NCBI GenBank assembly: GCA_043808235.1
Contig: JAZDFC010000052.1
Coordinates: 1-64,000 of the forward strand
Length of the DNA stretch: 64,000 nucleotides
From: JAZDFC01 sp043808235
GTDB lineage: Bacteria > Bacteroidota > Ignavibacteria > Ignavibacteriales > Melioribacteraceae
Direction: 5' to 3'
The notes beneath the pieces were generated by a model. It was given only the letters and a program-made list of their open reading frames with translations. It had not been told where the DNA came from and made no database searches. Below, piece by piece: positions 16,280 to 25,564 of the stretch; the first letter of the stretch is position 1, and the number at the start of each line of letters is the position of its first letter. The position numbers were made by a program, and so were the translations under genes.

Positions 16280-18271
16280 CTATTTAAGAAGCAGCATCTT
16301 TTTTGTTTCTACATATTTATTCGTGATAATTTTGTAGAAATAAACTCCCGAAGCAACATTTGATGCATTCCATCTTGCAGAGAATTTGCCAGCTAACATA
16401 TTTTCGTTAATTAGCTCGGTAACCTGGTTCCCGATTGCATCGTAAATTACAATTTTGACATTTGTTGCTTCCGGTAATGAAAATTCAATCGTCGTGGATG
16501 GATTAAATGGATTTGGATAATTTTGGGATAATTCATAAGTAGTAGGTATTGAATTATCAATGGGCTCAACACCAACTACCCCGTTGAGTACGTCGATTGC
16601 AAGATTCAATAATTCAACTACGTATTCCGGATTGTGGTGGCCAAAGCTGCGGTCTTCTTCGATAGAGTTATAAATATACAATGCTCTCGCCTCATCCAAT
16701 GTCCATGATGAATCGATAACAGCTACGTCCTCTGATCCTTTAGGAGGTAGGAGTAATGCTAATTCATGCAACAATCCATGAACTTCTTCCTGCAATCCTT
16801 CCTCGACACCATCACCGTCGTGATCTGCTTTACCATTTAAGTAAAGTTTCTTTTCAGCAAATGTTTCGCCTATATCACCATGGCATGGTTCACAAGCAGC
16901 TACATTTGCCGCGCCTTCGGCTGTAAACATTGAAAAAGTATGATTACCGGCAATTATCATATTTCCTTCAGCATCTTCACCGGCATCCGCCATATGGCAG
17001 CCAACACACGCTTTTTCAATTGCTTGTAAGTGCGGTGAAGTAGGTAATTGTCTTCCCCATGTCGGCATATTTTGCCCGGCGAGAATATCACCTTGAACGC
17101 TATAATGCGGGCCATAATGGGCGCTCAAATTTTTAAGATAGGCGTCGGTATAGGTGATTGCATCTCTTCTTGATTTATGACAAGTAATACAGAGTCTTCC
17201 TTCGTTGGAAAGCGGTATCTCATATCCGTTTGTTAATGTAGCAGTAACAATTCTTAATTGTCCTGGATTGGATGCATCGTGTGGATCATGACAAGCAGCG
17301 CATGTTATTGGTTGTGGTTCGGGTATAACAGCCGGATTTTGTTGACCATTCTTTAACCATGCGACAAAACCGGAACCGCTATGGCAGTTTGAACATCCTG
17401 ATCTTCCGCCTGCATAACTTAATTGTTCCGGTACTCCATGCTTTGAATTATCAAGTTGTTGCAGCGCATTATGATGGACTCCTTCATCATGGCAATAAGC
17501 ACAAACAGATGCATCAAGTGAAGCAATCATTCTTGAGTCATGAGTTAAAGATAAATGATTACCACCCGGTCCATGGCATGATTCACATTGAACATTTCCT
17601 CTTGCCATTGCTTCGGGATATGCTGCAACAGTTGCTTCATAAACTCCTGGTTCAAGGACTGCTGGAAATACAAAATCGAAATCATCAAAACCGTCATTTA
17701 CCGCATTCGCGTCATTTCCGGTTGTGTGACACTTTAAACAACTTTCTCCGAAATGCGAACTCAACGTACCGTCGAGTCCTTCAATCAAAGTTGATGAGTG
17801 CCCGGTGGTTTTCCACTTTGCGATATGATCTTTATGACACCATCCGCAGTTCGGTAAAGCTGTTTCGGCACCGAGGTACATTGCAGCATTTAAAGTAACA
17901 GATGCAATAGCTCCGTCCTGCTCAAATTCAATTTGATAAGTTCCTACAACATCGGGAATAAAAGAAATATATTGAGCAGAAGTTTCTTCATTTTGAGTTG
18001 CTCCGAATGCAGCAGCCGAAGCAGCCGGTTTTACGGGTAGTGTCCATGTCGGATTGTTTAATTCTCCGCCTTCAACAATACCTTTTAAGTATATTTTGGT
18101 CCCTACGCCAACATTAAGGAGACCATTGAAGGACGTATTAAAAATATCGTCTTCCGAAAGGTCTGCTTGACGCGGGGAAATTCCATGAGTTTTTAAATCA
18201 ACAGTAACTTGAGCGTTTAATGTGCTCACAGCCACCAGCAGAAATAAAAATAGACTCAGTTTTTTTAACAT
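16280..18271 (-). CDS. Nine-heme c-type cytochrome with T9SS sorting domain
   Basis: 663 residues. Signal peptide (1-21, ends NAQ), an Ig-like N-terminal part, then nine CxxCH motifs between residues about 140 and 465: CGWCH, CLKCH, CESCH, CAYCH, CSNCH, CAACH, CITCH, CVGCH and CEPCH. The last 90 residues are a type-A T9SS sorting domain ('YELSQNYPNPFNPSTTIEF', ending 'KKMLLLK'). The protein should cross the inner membrane by Sec, receive hemes in the periplasm, and be secreted or anchored on the surface by T9SS. A role in extracellular electron transfer, perhaps like multiheme nitrite or hydroxylamine enzymes, is an inference. The gene is downstream of a receiver protein (15 bp gap), opposite a heme-sensor kinase. 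Confidence 0.93.
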   Translation of the reverse strand: MLKKLSLFLFLLVAVSTLNAQVTVDLKTHGISPRQADLSEDDIFNTSFNGLLNVGVGTKIYLKGIVEGGELNNPTWTLPVKPAASAAAFGATQNEETSAQYISFIPDVVGTYQIEFEQDGAIASVTLNAAMYLGAETALPNCGWCHKDHIAKWKTTGHSSTLIEGLDGTLSSHFGESCLKCHTTGNDANAVNDGFDDFDFVFPAVLEPGVYEATVAAYPEAMARGNVQCESCHGPGGNHLSLTHDSRMIASLDASVCAYCHDEGVHHNALQQLDNSKHGVPEQLSYAGGRSGCSNCHSGSGFVAWLKNGQQNPAVIPEPQPITCAACHDPHDASNPGQLRIVTATLTNGYEIPLSNEGRLCITCHKSRRDAITYTDAYLKNLSAHYGPHYSVQGDILAGQNMPTWGRQLPTSPHLQAIEKACVGCHMADAGEDAEGNMIIAGNHTFSMFTAEGAANVAACEPCHGDIGETFAEKKLYLNGKADHDGDGVEEGLQEEVHGLLHELALLLPPKGSEDVAVIDSSWTLDEARALYIYNSIEEDRSFGHHNPEYVVELLNLAIDVLNGVVGVEPIDNSIPTTYELSQNYPNPFNPSTTIEFSLPEATNVKIVIYDAIGNQVTELINENMLAGKFSARWNASNVASGVYFYKIITNKYVETKKMLLLK

Positions 18272-18286
18272 AATACCTCCAGTTAA

Positions 18287-18682
18287 TTAAGATAAAGAAT
18301 TACTTTCAAATTTTAGTTTCATCTGAATAATTGAATTAATAGCATCGAAGAATTCTTTCTCTTCGAGTGGTTTGATTCCGTAAAATTGAACTCCGCTCGG
18401 AGTTATCTCTCTGCCAAGTTCGATGCTTGAATCGGATGTGATGAATATTGTAGAAACATTCTTATCGATCTTTTTTATTGAATGTAATATTTGCAAAGTT
18501 GAAGATTGCATCAGGTCATTATCCAGAATTAAAAGGGAAGGCTTAACAGTACAATATTCCGAAAGTATATCGAGTGGATTACTATTCTCCTTTGAAAAAT
18601 GGACTTTATGCTCGGAAAGGAATTCTTCCCTGCTTAAATATTCTATCACTTGTTTATCTGTTGTCAGAGCTAATATCTTCAT
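18287..18682 (-). CDS. Stand-alone response-regulator receiver domain
   Basis: 131 residues from ATG 18682 (MKILALTTDK; an in-frame TTG at 18700 is a less likely start). A CheY-like receiver with phospho-acceptor Asp54 ('LLILDND'), Thr in 'IFITSD' and Lys in 'YGIKPLEE'. No output domain, so it probably works in a phosphorelay or by protein contact. It is the first gene of the minus-strand operon with the cytochrome and is divergent from the kinase/sigma-54 pair. A possible sigma-54 promoter lies at 18696-18711. Confidence 0.85.
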   Translation of the reverse strand: MKILALTTDKQVIEYLSREEFLSEHKVHFSKENSNPLDILSEYCTVKPSLLILDNDLMQSSTLQILHSIKKIDKNVSTIFITSDSSIELGREITPSGVQFYGIKPLEEKEFFDAINSIIQMKLKFESNSLS

Positions 18683-18695
18683 ACAAGTGATATAA

Positions 18696-18711
18696 CCCAA
18701 CTATTATGCCA
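18696..18711 (-). promoter_or_regulatory. Possible sigma-54 promoter of receiver-cytochrome operon
   Basis: The minus strand reads TGGCAT-AATAG-TTGGG, against the consensus TGGCAC-N5-TTGCW. The -24 GG is conserved but the -12 GC is GG. It would start transcription only a few bases before the ATG at 18682. It is a candidate because the divergent operon encodes a sigma-54 activator. Confidence 0.35.
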
Positions 18712-18961
18712 TTCGGAATAAATTATCCGTTATTTTAAACTCATTTTGATGCAAAAAAAACTTCGATTTTATTCGAAAAAGAAAGATATTTTTGCTTTGT
18801 CAAGCTCTTCAAAAAATACCATTTCTCTTTTAATCGAGAGTTTGTTATTTTTTTGTGAAGTAAATGTCCCAGTGAGACGCGAATGTCGCACCACGTGGAA
18901 TTTAATGACGAGTATGAATTGCCTCACACATTTACCGTTTGTAATCATTAGTGGAGAAGTC

Positions 18962-20440
18962 ATGTTTAAAACGATTAAAAGTAAATTCATTGCTACTCTA
19001 ATTATCTTCATAGTAATTGTTGTGGGAGTGCCTATATATTTTCTTATTCAGCAGTTCAAAGAAAATTTTAATCAAAGGTCGGAAGTAATGCTTGAGACGA
19101 CCATTGACATGCTTGACTATGGTTTGGAAAACGCAATGATGATTGGGCAAAATAAACAGGTCCAGCAGATAATTGAAAAAATATCATTAAATCGAAGTAT
19201 TGAGCATATACGAATTTTTAACGTTGAGGGGAAAATTTTATATTCAACATTTCCTGATGAAGTCGGGAAAAATGTTATCTCAAATTCACCACATCATATT
19301 CATTTGCCTATTACTAAAATTCACGAGAGAAGGATCGACATGCTGAAAGAGAGTGGCGTATTCACCGCTATTCAACCTATTGTAAATTTGGAAAAATGCC
19401 AGGGATGTCACGGCAATGAAAAATATCTTGGTTATCTCGACATCGATACTGACTTGACCAAAGCAGAAGTAAAATTTTATACCGGTTCATACCATATGAT
19501 ATTTTTTGGCGGAGCTGTAATTATTCTTCTTTTTGGTGGAATGTATTTCCTTTTCCGTAAATATATTGATATGCCTTTGCAAAATTTTATTTACGCTCTC
19601 GATTCGGTTGAGCGCGGTAATCTTGATGTAAAATTGTCAACTGAGAAATCCGATGAATTTGGTAAACTTCATCATCATTTTAACAAGATGGTGGGAGAGA
19701 TAAAAACCGGCAGGCAAAAAATTGAGGAGTATCATCTCGAACAATTGCAAAGAGCGGATAGGTTGGTTACCGTAGGTGAACTTGCAGCTGAGATGGCTCA
19801 TGAAATAAATAATCATTCTGCGGTTGTTATGTCGCGTGCGGATTATCTGCAACTCGCATCGGAATCAGAACCCGTATTAAAAAAATATGAAGAGGACTTA
19901 CAGGTAATTGTCGATCAAATTCGAAAAATTGCAAATATTACGAGGGGAATTTTAAGACACAGTAAAAAGTTGTCTAAAAAATTTTATGAAATAGAACTTG
20001 CAGAAGTAGCAGCAAATGGATTGAACATTCTACGCCCGATTTTGGAAAAGAAAAAAATCAGAATCGAATTGAGTAATGAAATCCAATCCGCAAAAATTTT
20101 TGGCGATCCCGGACAAATTGAACAGGTAATTGTGAACCTTGTTAATAATGCAATTGATTCGGTGAAATCGGATGGCACAGTCAAAATAGATATTACAAGA
20201 GAGGAAAATAAAATTCTCTTTTGTGTTAGCGATAACGGGATTGGAATTCCCGAAGGAATAAAAGATCACATTTTTTCACCGTTCTTCACAACTAAGGCCG
20301 AAGAGAAAGGAACGGGATTGGGTTTGTATATTGTAAAGAATATTCTAAAAAATCATAACGCTGAAATAGAATGTGTCAGCGAGATGAATAAAGGAACTAC
20401 ATTTAAAATTCATTTTGACGAGAAGGTGGCCAATGAATAA
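18962..20440 (+). CDS. Membrane sensor histidine kinase with c-type heme motif
   Basis: 492 residues from ATG 18962 (GGAG upstream). Two membrane helices (about 8-28 and about 178-200) bracket a periplasmic domain that carries 'KCQGCHGNEKYLGYLDID' with Cys146, Cys149 and His150, a c-type heme attachment site. Then HAMP ('MPLQNFIYALDSVERGNLDV'), HisKA with phospho-His280 ('EMAHEINNHSAVVMS'; the usual Asn-Pro is Asn-His) and HATPase ('DNGIGIP', 'GTGLGLYIV'). It likely senses redox state or a heme ligand in the periplasm and phosphorylates the regulator that follows (8-bp overlap). The in-frame upstream codons to 18746 look non-coding. Confidence 0.88.
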   Translation: MFKTIKSKFIATLIIFIVIVVGVPIYFLIQQFKENFNQRSEVMLETTIDMLDYGLENAMMIGQNKQVQQIIEKISLNRSIEHIRIFNVEGKILYSTFPDEVGKNVISNSPHHIHLPITKIHERRIDMLKESGVFTAIQPIVNLEKCQGCHGNEKYLGYLDIDTDLTKAEVKFYTGSYHMIFFGGAVIILLFGGMYFLFRKYIDMPLQNFIYALDSVERGNLDVKLSTEKSDEFGKLHHHFNKMVGEIKTGRQKIEEYHLEQLQRADRLVTVGELAAEMAHEINNHSAVVMSRADYLQLASESEPVLKKYEEDLQVIVDQIRKIANITRGILRHSKKLSKKFYEIELAEVAANGLNILRPILEKKKIRIELSNEIQSAKIFGDPGQIEQVIVNLVNNAIDSVKSDGTVKIDITREENKILFCVSDNGIGIPEGIKDHIFSPFFTTKAEEKGTGLGLYIVKNILKNHNAEIECVSEMNKGTTFKIHFDEKVANE

Positions 20441-21809
20441 AAAGATTCTTGTTGTCGATGATGAAAAAGTTATGCTTGAAAGTCTTAACAAGATTCTTTC
20501 AACTCGAAAAGAATATATCGTCGAATTAGCCCAAAGTTCAAGTCAAGCCTTTGAATTGATCCAGGAAAAAAAGTTTCATCTCGTGCTTACGGATTTAAAG
20601 ATTGATGAAAAAACCGGTATTGATGTCATCGAGCAGGTGCTAAAGACTTCATCCAATACATTAGTGATAGTGATTTCCGGATACGGAACAATTGAATCGA
20701 GTGTGGAAGCGATTAGAAAAGGGGCATTTGATTTTATTGAAAAACCGTTCACATCAAAAAAATTATTCGATGTAATTGATAGAGCGCTTGAAGCACAGGA
20801 ATCTCTTTCTCCCAAAGAAGAATTGACTGAAGAAAATACTGAATTGCCCGGATTGATTTATAAAAGCAGGGAAATGGAAGATGTTGCATGCCTTGTTCGG
20901 AAAATTGCAAAAGGAAATATGAATGTACTTATTACCGGAGAAAGCGGAACGGGTAAAGAATTAATTGCGAGATCTATTCATACGTTGAGCAAAGGAAATA
21001 CCTGTCCATTTGTCCCGGTCAATTGCGGTGCGCTCCCCGAACCATTGTTCGAGAGCGAATTGTTTGGTCATGAGAAAGGAGCTTTTACCGGTGCGGTGCG
21101 AACAAAGCCCGGATTGCTTGAGTTTGCTGATACCGGCACATTCTTTTTCGATGAAATCGGTGATATGAGTATTTCGCTTCAAATAAAATTACTGAGGATG
21201 CTCGAAGAAAAAAAAATACGTCGCGTTGGGGGACAAAAGGAAATTCCGATAGATGTGCGAATAATAGCTGCTACGAATAAAAACCTCGAGCAAGCGGTTA
21301 CAGAAGGACGGTTCCGTGATGATTTGTATTATCGTTTGAATACAATTCATATAAAGATGCCGCCGCTCCGTGATAGAAAAGATGATATCCTTTTACTGGC
21401 AAATCATTTCTTAAAAGAACTTTGCGAGAAAGAAGATAAAACTCTAAAGACATTTTCGGCTGATGCAGTTCGAGTATTGATGGAATACTCATGGCCGGGT
21501 AATATTCGCGAACTTCAAAATATTATTGGAAGAATTTATGTCCTTTCTACGAATCAAATTATCAACGAAACCGATTTACCTTTACCGATACAAAATGTAA
21601 GAGTGCAAATGGAAAAAGAATTTTTCAACTACTCTTTTAAAGATGCGAAAGAAAAAGTGCTGGAAAATTTTGAGGTGGACTATATCAATTATCACCTTCG
21701 TAAAAACAAAGGAAACATAAGCAAAACAGCCGAGGTTTGCGGCATCGATAGAAGATCAATCCATAGGTTGCTGAACAAGTACAAAATTATTTATAAGGAA
21801 AGAGAGTAA
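20433..21809 (+). CDS. NtrC-family sigma-54-dependent response regulator
   Basis: 458 residues. Receiver domain (1-120, 'LVVDDE', phospho-Asp in 'LVLTDLKID', Lys in 'EKPF'), AAA+ domain (about 145-380) with Walker A 'GESGTGKE', the sigma-54 contact motif 'GAFTGA' and 'FFDEIGDMS', then a Fis-type HTH ('NISKTAEVCGIDRRSIHRLL'). It activates sigma-54 promoters when phosphorylated. The ATG overlaps the kinase stop. Its target is probably the divergent receiver-cytochrome operon (inference from layout). Confidence 0.93.
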   Translation: MNKKILVVDDEKVMLESLNKILSTRKEYIVELAQSSSQAFELIQEKKFHLVLTDLKIDEKTGIDVIEQVLKTSSNTLVIVISGYGTIESSVEAIRKGAFDFIEKPFTSKKLFDVIDRALEAQESLSPKEELTEENTELPGLIYKSREMEDVACLVRKIAKGNMNVLITGESGTGKELIARSIHTLSKGNTCPFVPVNCGALPEPLFESELFGHEKGAFTGAVRTKPGLLEFADTGTFFFDEIGDMSISLQIKLLRMLEEKKIRRVGGQKEIPIDVRIIAATNKNLEQAVTEGRFRDDLYYRLNTIHIKMPPLRDRKDDILLLANHFLKELCEKEDKTLKTFSADAVRVLMEYSWPGNIRELQNIIGRIYVLSTNQIINETDLPLPIQNVRVQMEKEFFNYSFKDAKEKVLENFEVDYINYHLRKNKGNISKTAEVCGIDRRSIHRLLNKYKIIYKERE

Positions 21810-21968
21810 TTTGATTTCATTGATTAACAACAGCTCCGTTCGTATATTTTAATGCGGCTTCAAACATCTTATGTAATTTGAATTGCTTATAAATAGATTA
21901 GGTGAACTAAAAATTATATCGCTTGATTTGAAGTCCGGGAAAACAAATACTGTTCGTATGGAGATAAG

Positions 21969-23384
21969 ATGTTAATTTACAATACACTCACAAAAAAGAA
22001 AGAAGAATTTAAACCCGCTTCACCCCCGAATGTGACTATTTACATGTGCGGTCCCACGGTTTACGATTATTTCCATATTGGCAATGCGCGATCATTTATC
22101 ATGGCCGATGTAATCAGAAGATACCTGGAATATAAAGGATATAAAGTAAAGTTCGTAATGAATCTGACTGACGTTGACGATAAGATTATTAAAAAATCTA
22201 TTCAGGAAGGAATTTCAACAGAAGATGTAACTGCAAAATATATATCGGCATTTTTTGATGATGTTAAAAAACTGAAAATTAAAATTGCCGATGTGTATCC
22301 AAAAGCCACCACACATATTTTTGAAATGATTGAACTTGTAAAAACCCTTGAAGAAAAAGGAATGGCATATAACGTTGACGGCGATGTATTTTATAATGTT
22401 TCAAAATTCGAAAATTACGGCAAGCTCAGCGGAAAGAATATTGAAGAACTTGAAGCTGGTGCACGGGTAGAAGTGGATGAACGGAAAAATAGTCCGTTGG
22501 ATTTTGCTTTATGGAAAAAAACCAAAGAAGGTGAGCCTTATTGGGATAGCCCATGGGGACAAGGCAGACCGGGTTGGCATCTTGAATGTTCGGCTATGAG
22601 CAGAAAACACCTCGGCCAACCGATTGATATTCATGCCGGTGGAAACGATTTGATTTTTCCGCATCACGAAAATGAAATTGCTCAGAGTGAAGCTGCATAC
22701 TCGCATCCCTTCGTTAATTACTGGATTCATTTCGGTTTTCTGAATATTAAAGAAGAAAAAATGTCAAAGTCGCTTGGAAATTATTTTACGGCAAGAGAAA
22801 TACTTCAAAAGTATTCTGCTGGAGCGGTGAGGTTTTTCTTTATACAAACACATTATGCCGGACCATTAAATTTTTCGGAAGAATTACTTTCCTCTGCGGA
22901 AAAGGGATTGGAGAAAATTAAAAATTTAACGGAGTTCATCGCTCAAAAATTGAATTCCGGAAACCTGCAAGAATCAGTGAGAGAATTTGATTTTAACCAT
23001 TACACAACAGCTTTCGAAAAAGCGATGGATGATGATTTCAATTCCTCACAAGCAATCGCAGCAATATTTGACTTTGTGAAAGATGCAAATAAATTTATTG
23101 TCGAGGCAAATCCTGGAATCAGTTTTTATGATAATGCGAAAGATTTTTTACAAAAAACAGCAAGCGACGTTTTTGGCATCGTAGATTTTAACATCGGAGC
23201 TACCCCGACCGATTCGTCAATTGAGAATGAATTGATTACACTATTACTTAACCTTCGCATGAAAGCTAAAAAGGAAAAGAATTTTACGCTTGCCGATGAA
23301 ATAAGAGTTGATTTAGCTAAATTAGGAATAGTATTAAAAGACACGAAAGACGGGACTACCTACAAAAAAGAATCGGTGAGTTAA
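21969..23384 (+). CDS. cysS: Cysteine-tRNA ligase
   Basis: 471 residues, the usual length. Class I synthetase with the HIGH-type motif 'YDYFHIGNARSF', the zinc ligands in 'MCGPTVYDY', 'LECSAMSRKHLG' and 'HHENEIAQSE', and the KMSKS motif 'EEKMSKSLGN'. Charges tRNA-Cys in the cytoplasm. GGAG precedes the ATG. The gene stands alone between a regulator and outer-membrane proteins. Confidence 0.97.
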   Translation: MLIYNTLTKKKEEFKPASPPNVTIYMCGPTVYDYFHIGNARSFIMADVIRRYLEYKGYKVKFVMNLTDVDDKIIKKSIQEGISTEDVTAKYISAFFDDVKKLKIKIADVYPKATTHIFEMIELVKTLEEKGMAYNVDGDVFYNVSKFENYGKLSGKNIEELEAGARVEVDERKNSPLDFALWKKTKEGEPYWDSPWGQGRPGWHLECSAMSRKHLGQPIDIHAGGNDLIFPHHENEIAQSEAAYSHPFVNYWIHFGFLNIKEEKMSKSLGNYFTAREILQKYSAGAVRFFFIQTHYAGPLNFSEELLSSAEKGLEKIKNLTEFIAQKLNSGNLQESVREFDFNHYTTAFEKAMDDDFNSSQAIAAIFDFVKDANKFIVEANPGISFYDNAKDFLQKTASDVFGIVDFNIGATPTDSSIENELITLLLNLRMKAKKEKNFTLADEIRVDLAKLGIVLKDTKDGTTYKKESVS

Positions 23385-23449
23385 CTTTTGATCAAACCAT
23401 TTTGGAATTTGCAACTAAAAAATTGCATTAAAAATTAGATTGAGGCGGT

Positions 23450-24223
23450 ATGAAAAAGATCAATAAAATATTGTTGATATTATTTTTATCTTCGTTTGCA
23501 ATTATCGCGCAGGGCACTGCAGGTACGGAAGCAAAATATGAGTATCGCAATCTGATTGATCTTCCTACTGCAGGAATTCTCGAAAAGGGATTCGTTGGAG
23601 TATCGACGGATGTTCTTCCTTTCGGAACAGTTATCTCGAAAATTGAAGTCGGTGCGTTCGATAATTTTAGTTTTGGAATATCGTATGGCGGTGCAAACAT
23701 AATCGGGACCGGTTCGGTGGACTGGTACAATTTACCCGGAGTAAACATCCGCGTTCGAATTATGAATGAATCCGATTCCGCACCGGCGCTAACTCTTGGA
23801 TTTGATTCACAGGGAAAGGGATATTTTGACGATGATCTTAGTCGATATGAGATAAAGTCACCGGGCTTTTTTGTTGCTGCTGCAAAGAATTTCCAATTTG
23901 TCGGTTATCTCAGTTTACATGCAGTGCTTAATTATACACTTGAAAGAAATGACGGCGATAAGGATTTAAATCTTGGAATCGGAATTGAGAAAACAATCGG
24001 TCCGCAATTTTCTCTTGTTGCCGAATATGATTTTGCCATTAATGATAATACCTCAAAATCCTTGGGGAGCGGTAACGGATATTTCAACATGGGATTACGA
24101 TGGTCAATTGGAGAAGGATTTACAATGGGACTCGATCTTCGGAATCTACTTGAGAATAAAAAGATAAATCCCAATAAAGGTGACAGGGCAATATTTGTCG
24201 AATATATTAAAGGCATATTTTAA
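23450..24223 (+). CDS. Predicted outer-membrane beta-barrel protein
   Basis: 257 residues with a signal peptide (1-20, 'LILFLSSFAIIAQ') and amphipathic strands through to a C-terminal aromatic residue ('FVEYIKGIF'), typical of an outer-membrane barrel. The segment 'LIDLPTAGILEKGFVGVSTD' recalls YjbH-like porin-family proteins seen in Bacteroidota. Function unknown. GGCGG precedes the ATG. It is not clearly in an operon with the next lipoprotein (gap of 145 bp). Confidence 0.7.
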   Translation: MKKINKILLILFLSSFAIIAQGTAGTEAKYEYRNLIDLPTAGILEKGFVGVSTDVLPFGTVISKIEVGAFDNFSFGISYGGANIIGTGSVDWYNLPGVNIRVRIMNESDSAPALTLGFDSQGKGYFDDDLSRYEIKSPGFFVAAAKNFQFVGYLSLHAVLNYTLERNDGDKDLNLGIGIEKTIGPQFSLVAEYDFAINDNTSKSLGSGNGYFNMGLRWSIGEGFTMGLDLRNLLENKKINPNKGDRAIFVEYIKGIF

Positions 24224-24368
24224 TTACATCTGTATAGATTTATGTACATAATAGTGTAATAAATTGAACACATCTTTTGCGATCTTCACATTATTCAATT
24301 CTTTTTGGGTTGTTTTTGGGCATATAAATTGATAAAATTCATTCGAATATAAAGGCGTGAGGTTCAAA

Positions 24369-25559
24369 ATGAAATCACTTATTAAAATAATCGTTGCAAT
24401 AATGGTTGTATCTCTTACCGGCTGTTATACCCAAATGGCAATTAAAGATGACAGCTATCGCGGATATGTTTACGTGGATGAAAATGATTCCGAAAACACA
24501 TCCGAGGAGGAATATACCGATTCGGATGAAATTTATGAATCCGAAGGGGATGAATTTGCTTACGAGGATACAACATATTATGAAGAAGATTCAGAAGTAA
24601 TGGATGAGGATTACTTTGGCGAAGGTCCCGTTTATAGCCGGTATTATTGGGGTTATTATCCAAGAATTGTTATCGGTACCGGATATTATAATCCCTGGTG
24701 GTATGATTGGTATTGGTGGGATTGGTATCATTACTCATGTCTCTATCCTTATTATAATCCGTATTATTATTATGGCTATAATTATTGGAATTATTACTGG
24801 TATCCGCACAACTACTATTATGATAATTATAATCCCGGTGAATACAAATACCGTGACCGACGGGGTAAAAACCTAAGAGATAATAATGGCGGAAGAGGAA
24901 GAGGAGATGGGAGAATTGTAGAAACCGGCGGTGGAAGAGGAACTAGTGATAATTCCGGAAGAGATGTAAGTACCGGAAGAAATGGATCGAATGATAATTC
25001 ACTAAGCGGTTTAAATTCATCAGGTCGAAATACAGTTACTAAAAAAGATGTGAAAGATGATCGCACAGTTACGAAAAATCCTACCGCAAGGAACGATGTA
25101 AAAACTGAAAAGACCAAAGATGTTTCCGAAAAGGAAAGGACAATTAACGATAGAAAAGATCCCGGACAAAAAGCTGGTAATGAGGATGGAAAAGTTGTCA
25201 GAAATCCCAAGGATAACAAGACCGGGACTACAGTAAAAAAAGAAGGAACTTCAAGAAATAATTCAGGAGAGAGAACTAAATCCTCCGGTAATTCTTCCAG
25301 AGAAAAATCAAAATCCACTAATACCGATAGAGGAAGTAAATCATATTCTACACCAAAGACAAATTCAGCACCTAAGTATACTCCGCCCAGCAGCAGCGGA
25401 AGCGGATCGAGGTCTTACTCACCACCATCAAGTAATTCCGGAAGTAGATCTTCAGGTTCTTCAAGCGGAAGCAGATCTTCCGGCAGTTCCAGTTCTGGTG
25501 GTTCGAGAGGCTCATCTTCATCCTCAGGTAGTAGCAGAAGTAGCGGAGGAAGGAGGTAA
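24369..25559 (+). CDS. Lipoprotein with Tyr/Trp-rich core and Ser/Gly-rich tail
   Basis: 396 residues from ATG 24369 (GAGG upstream; the in-frame GTG at 24357 is less likely). Lipobox 'VSLTGC' near residue 18. Order: an acidic segment (about 35-85, Glu/Asp/Tyr), an extreme aromatic block (about 95-155, with runs of Tyr and Trp around 'YYNPWWYDWYWWDWYHY'), a basic Arg/Gly part and a long Ser/Gly/Lys tail. No known domain. It would be lipid-anchored in the outer membrane. Such aromatic, low-complexity segments could mediate adhesion or phase separation (inference). It shares an operon with the Pro-rich lipoprotein and OmpP1-like protein. Confidence 0.75.
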   Translation: MKSLIKIIVAIMVVSLTGCYTQMAIKDDSYRGYVYVDENDSENTSEEEYTDSDEIYESEGDEFAYEDTTYYEEDSEVMDEDYFGEGPVYSRYYWGYYPRIVIGTGYYNPWWYDWYWWDWYHYSCLYPYYNPYYYYGYNYWNYYWYPHNYYYDNYNPGEYKYRDRRGKNLRDNNGGRGRGDGRIVETGGGRGTSDNSGRDVSTGRNGSNDNSLSGLNSSGRNTVTKKDVKDDRTVTKNPTARNDVKTEKTKDVSEKERTINDRKDPGQKAGNEDGKVVRNPKDNKTGTTVKKEGTSRNNSGERTKSSGNSSREKSKSTNTDRGSKSYSTPKTNSAPKYTPPSSSGSGSRSYSPPSSNSGSRSSGSSSGSRSSGSSSSGGSRGSSSSSGSSRSSGGRR

Positions 25560-25564
25560 TTACA

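Noticed and set aside
17359..17898. 179-residue frame antisense to the cytochrome gene
   Set aside because: A shadow of the His/Cys-rich cytochrome codons; no independent start signal or domain.
24827..25318. 163-residue frame antisense to the Tyr/Trp-rich lipoprotein
   Set aside because: Its Leu/Ser/Pro composition comes from reverse reading of low-complexity DNA.
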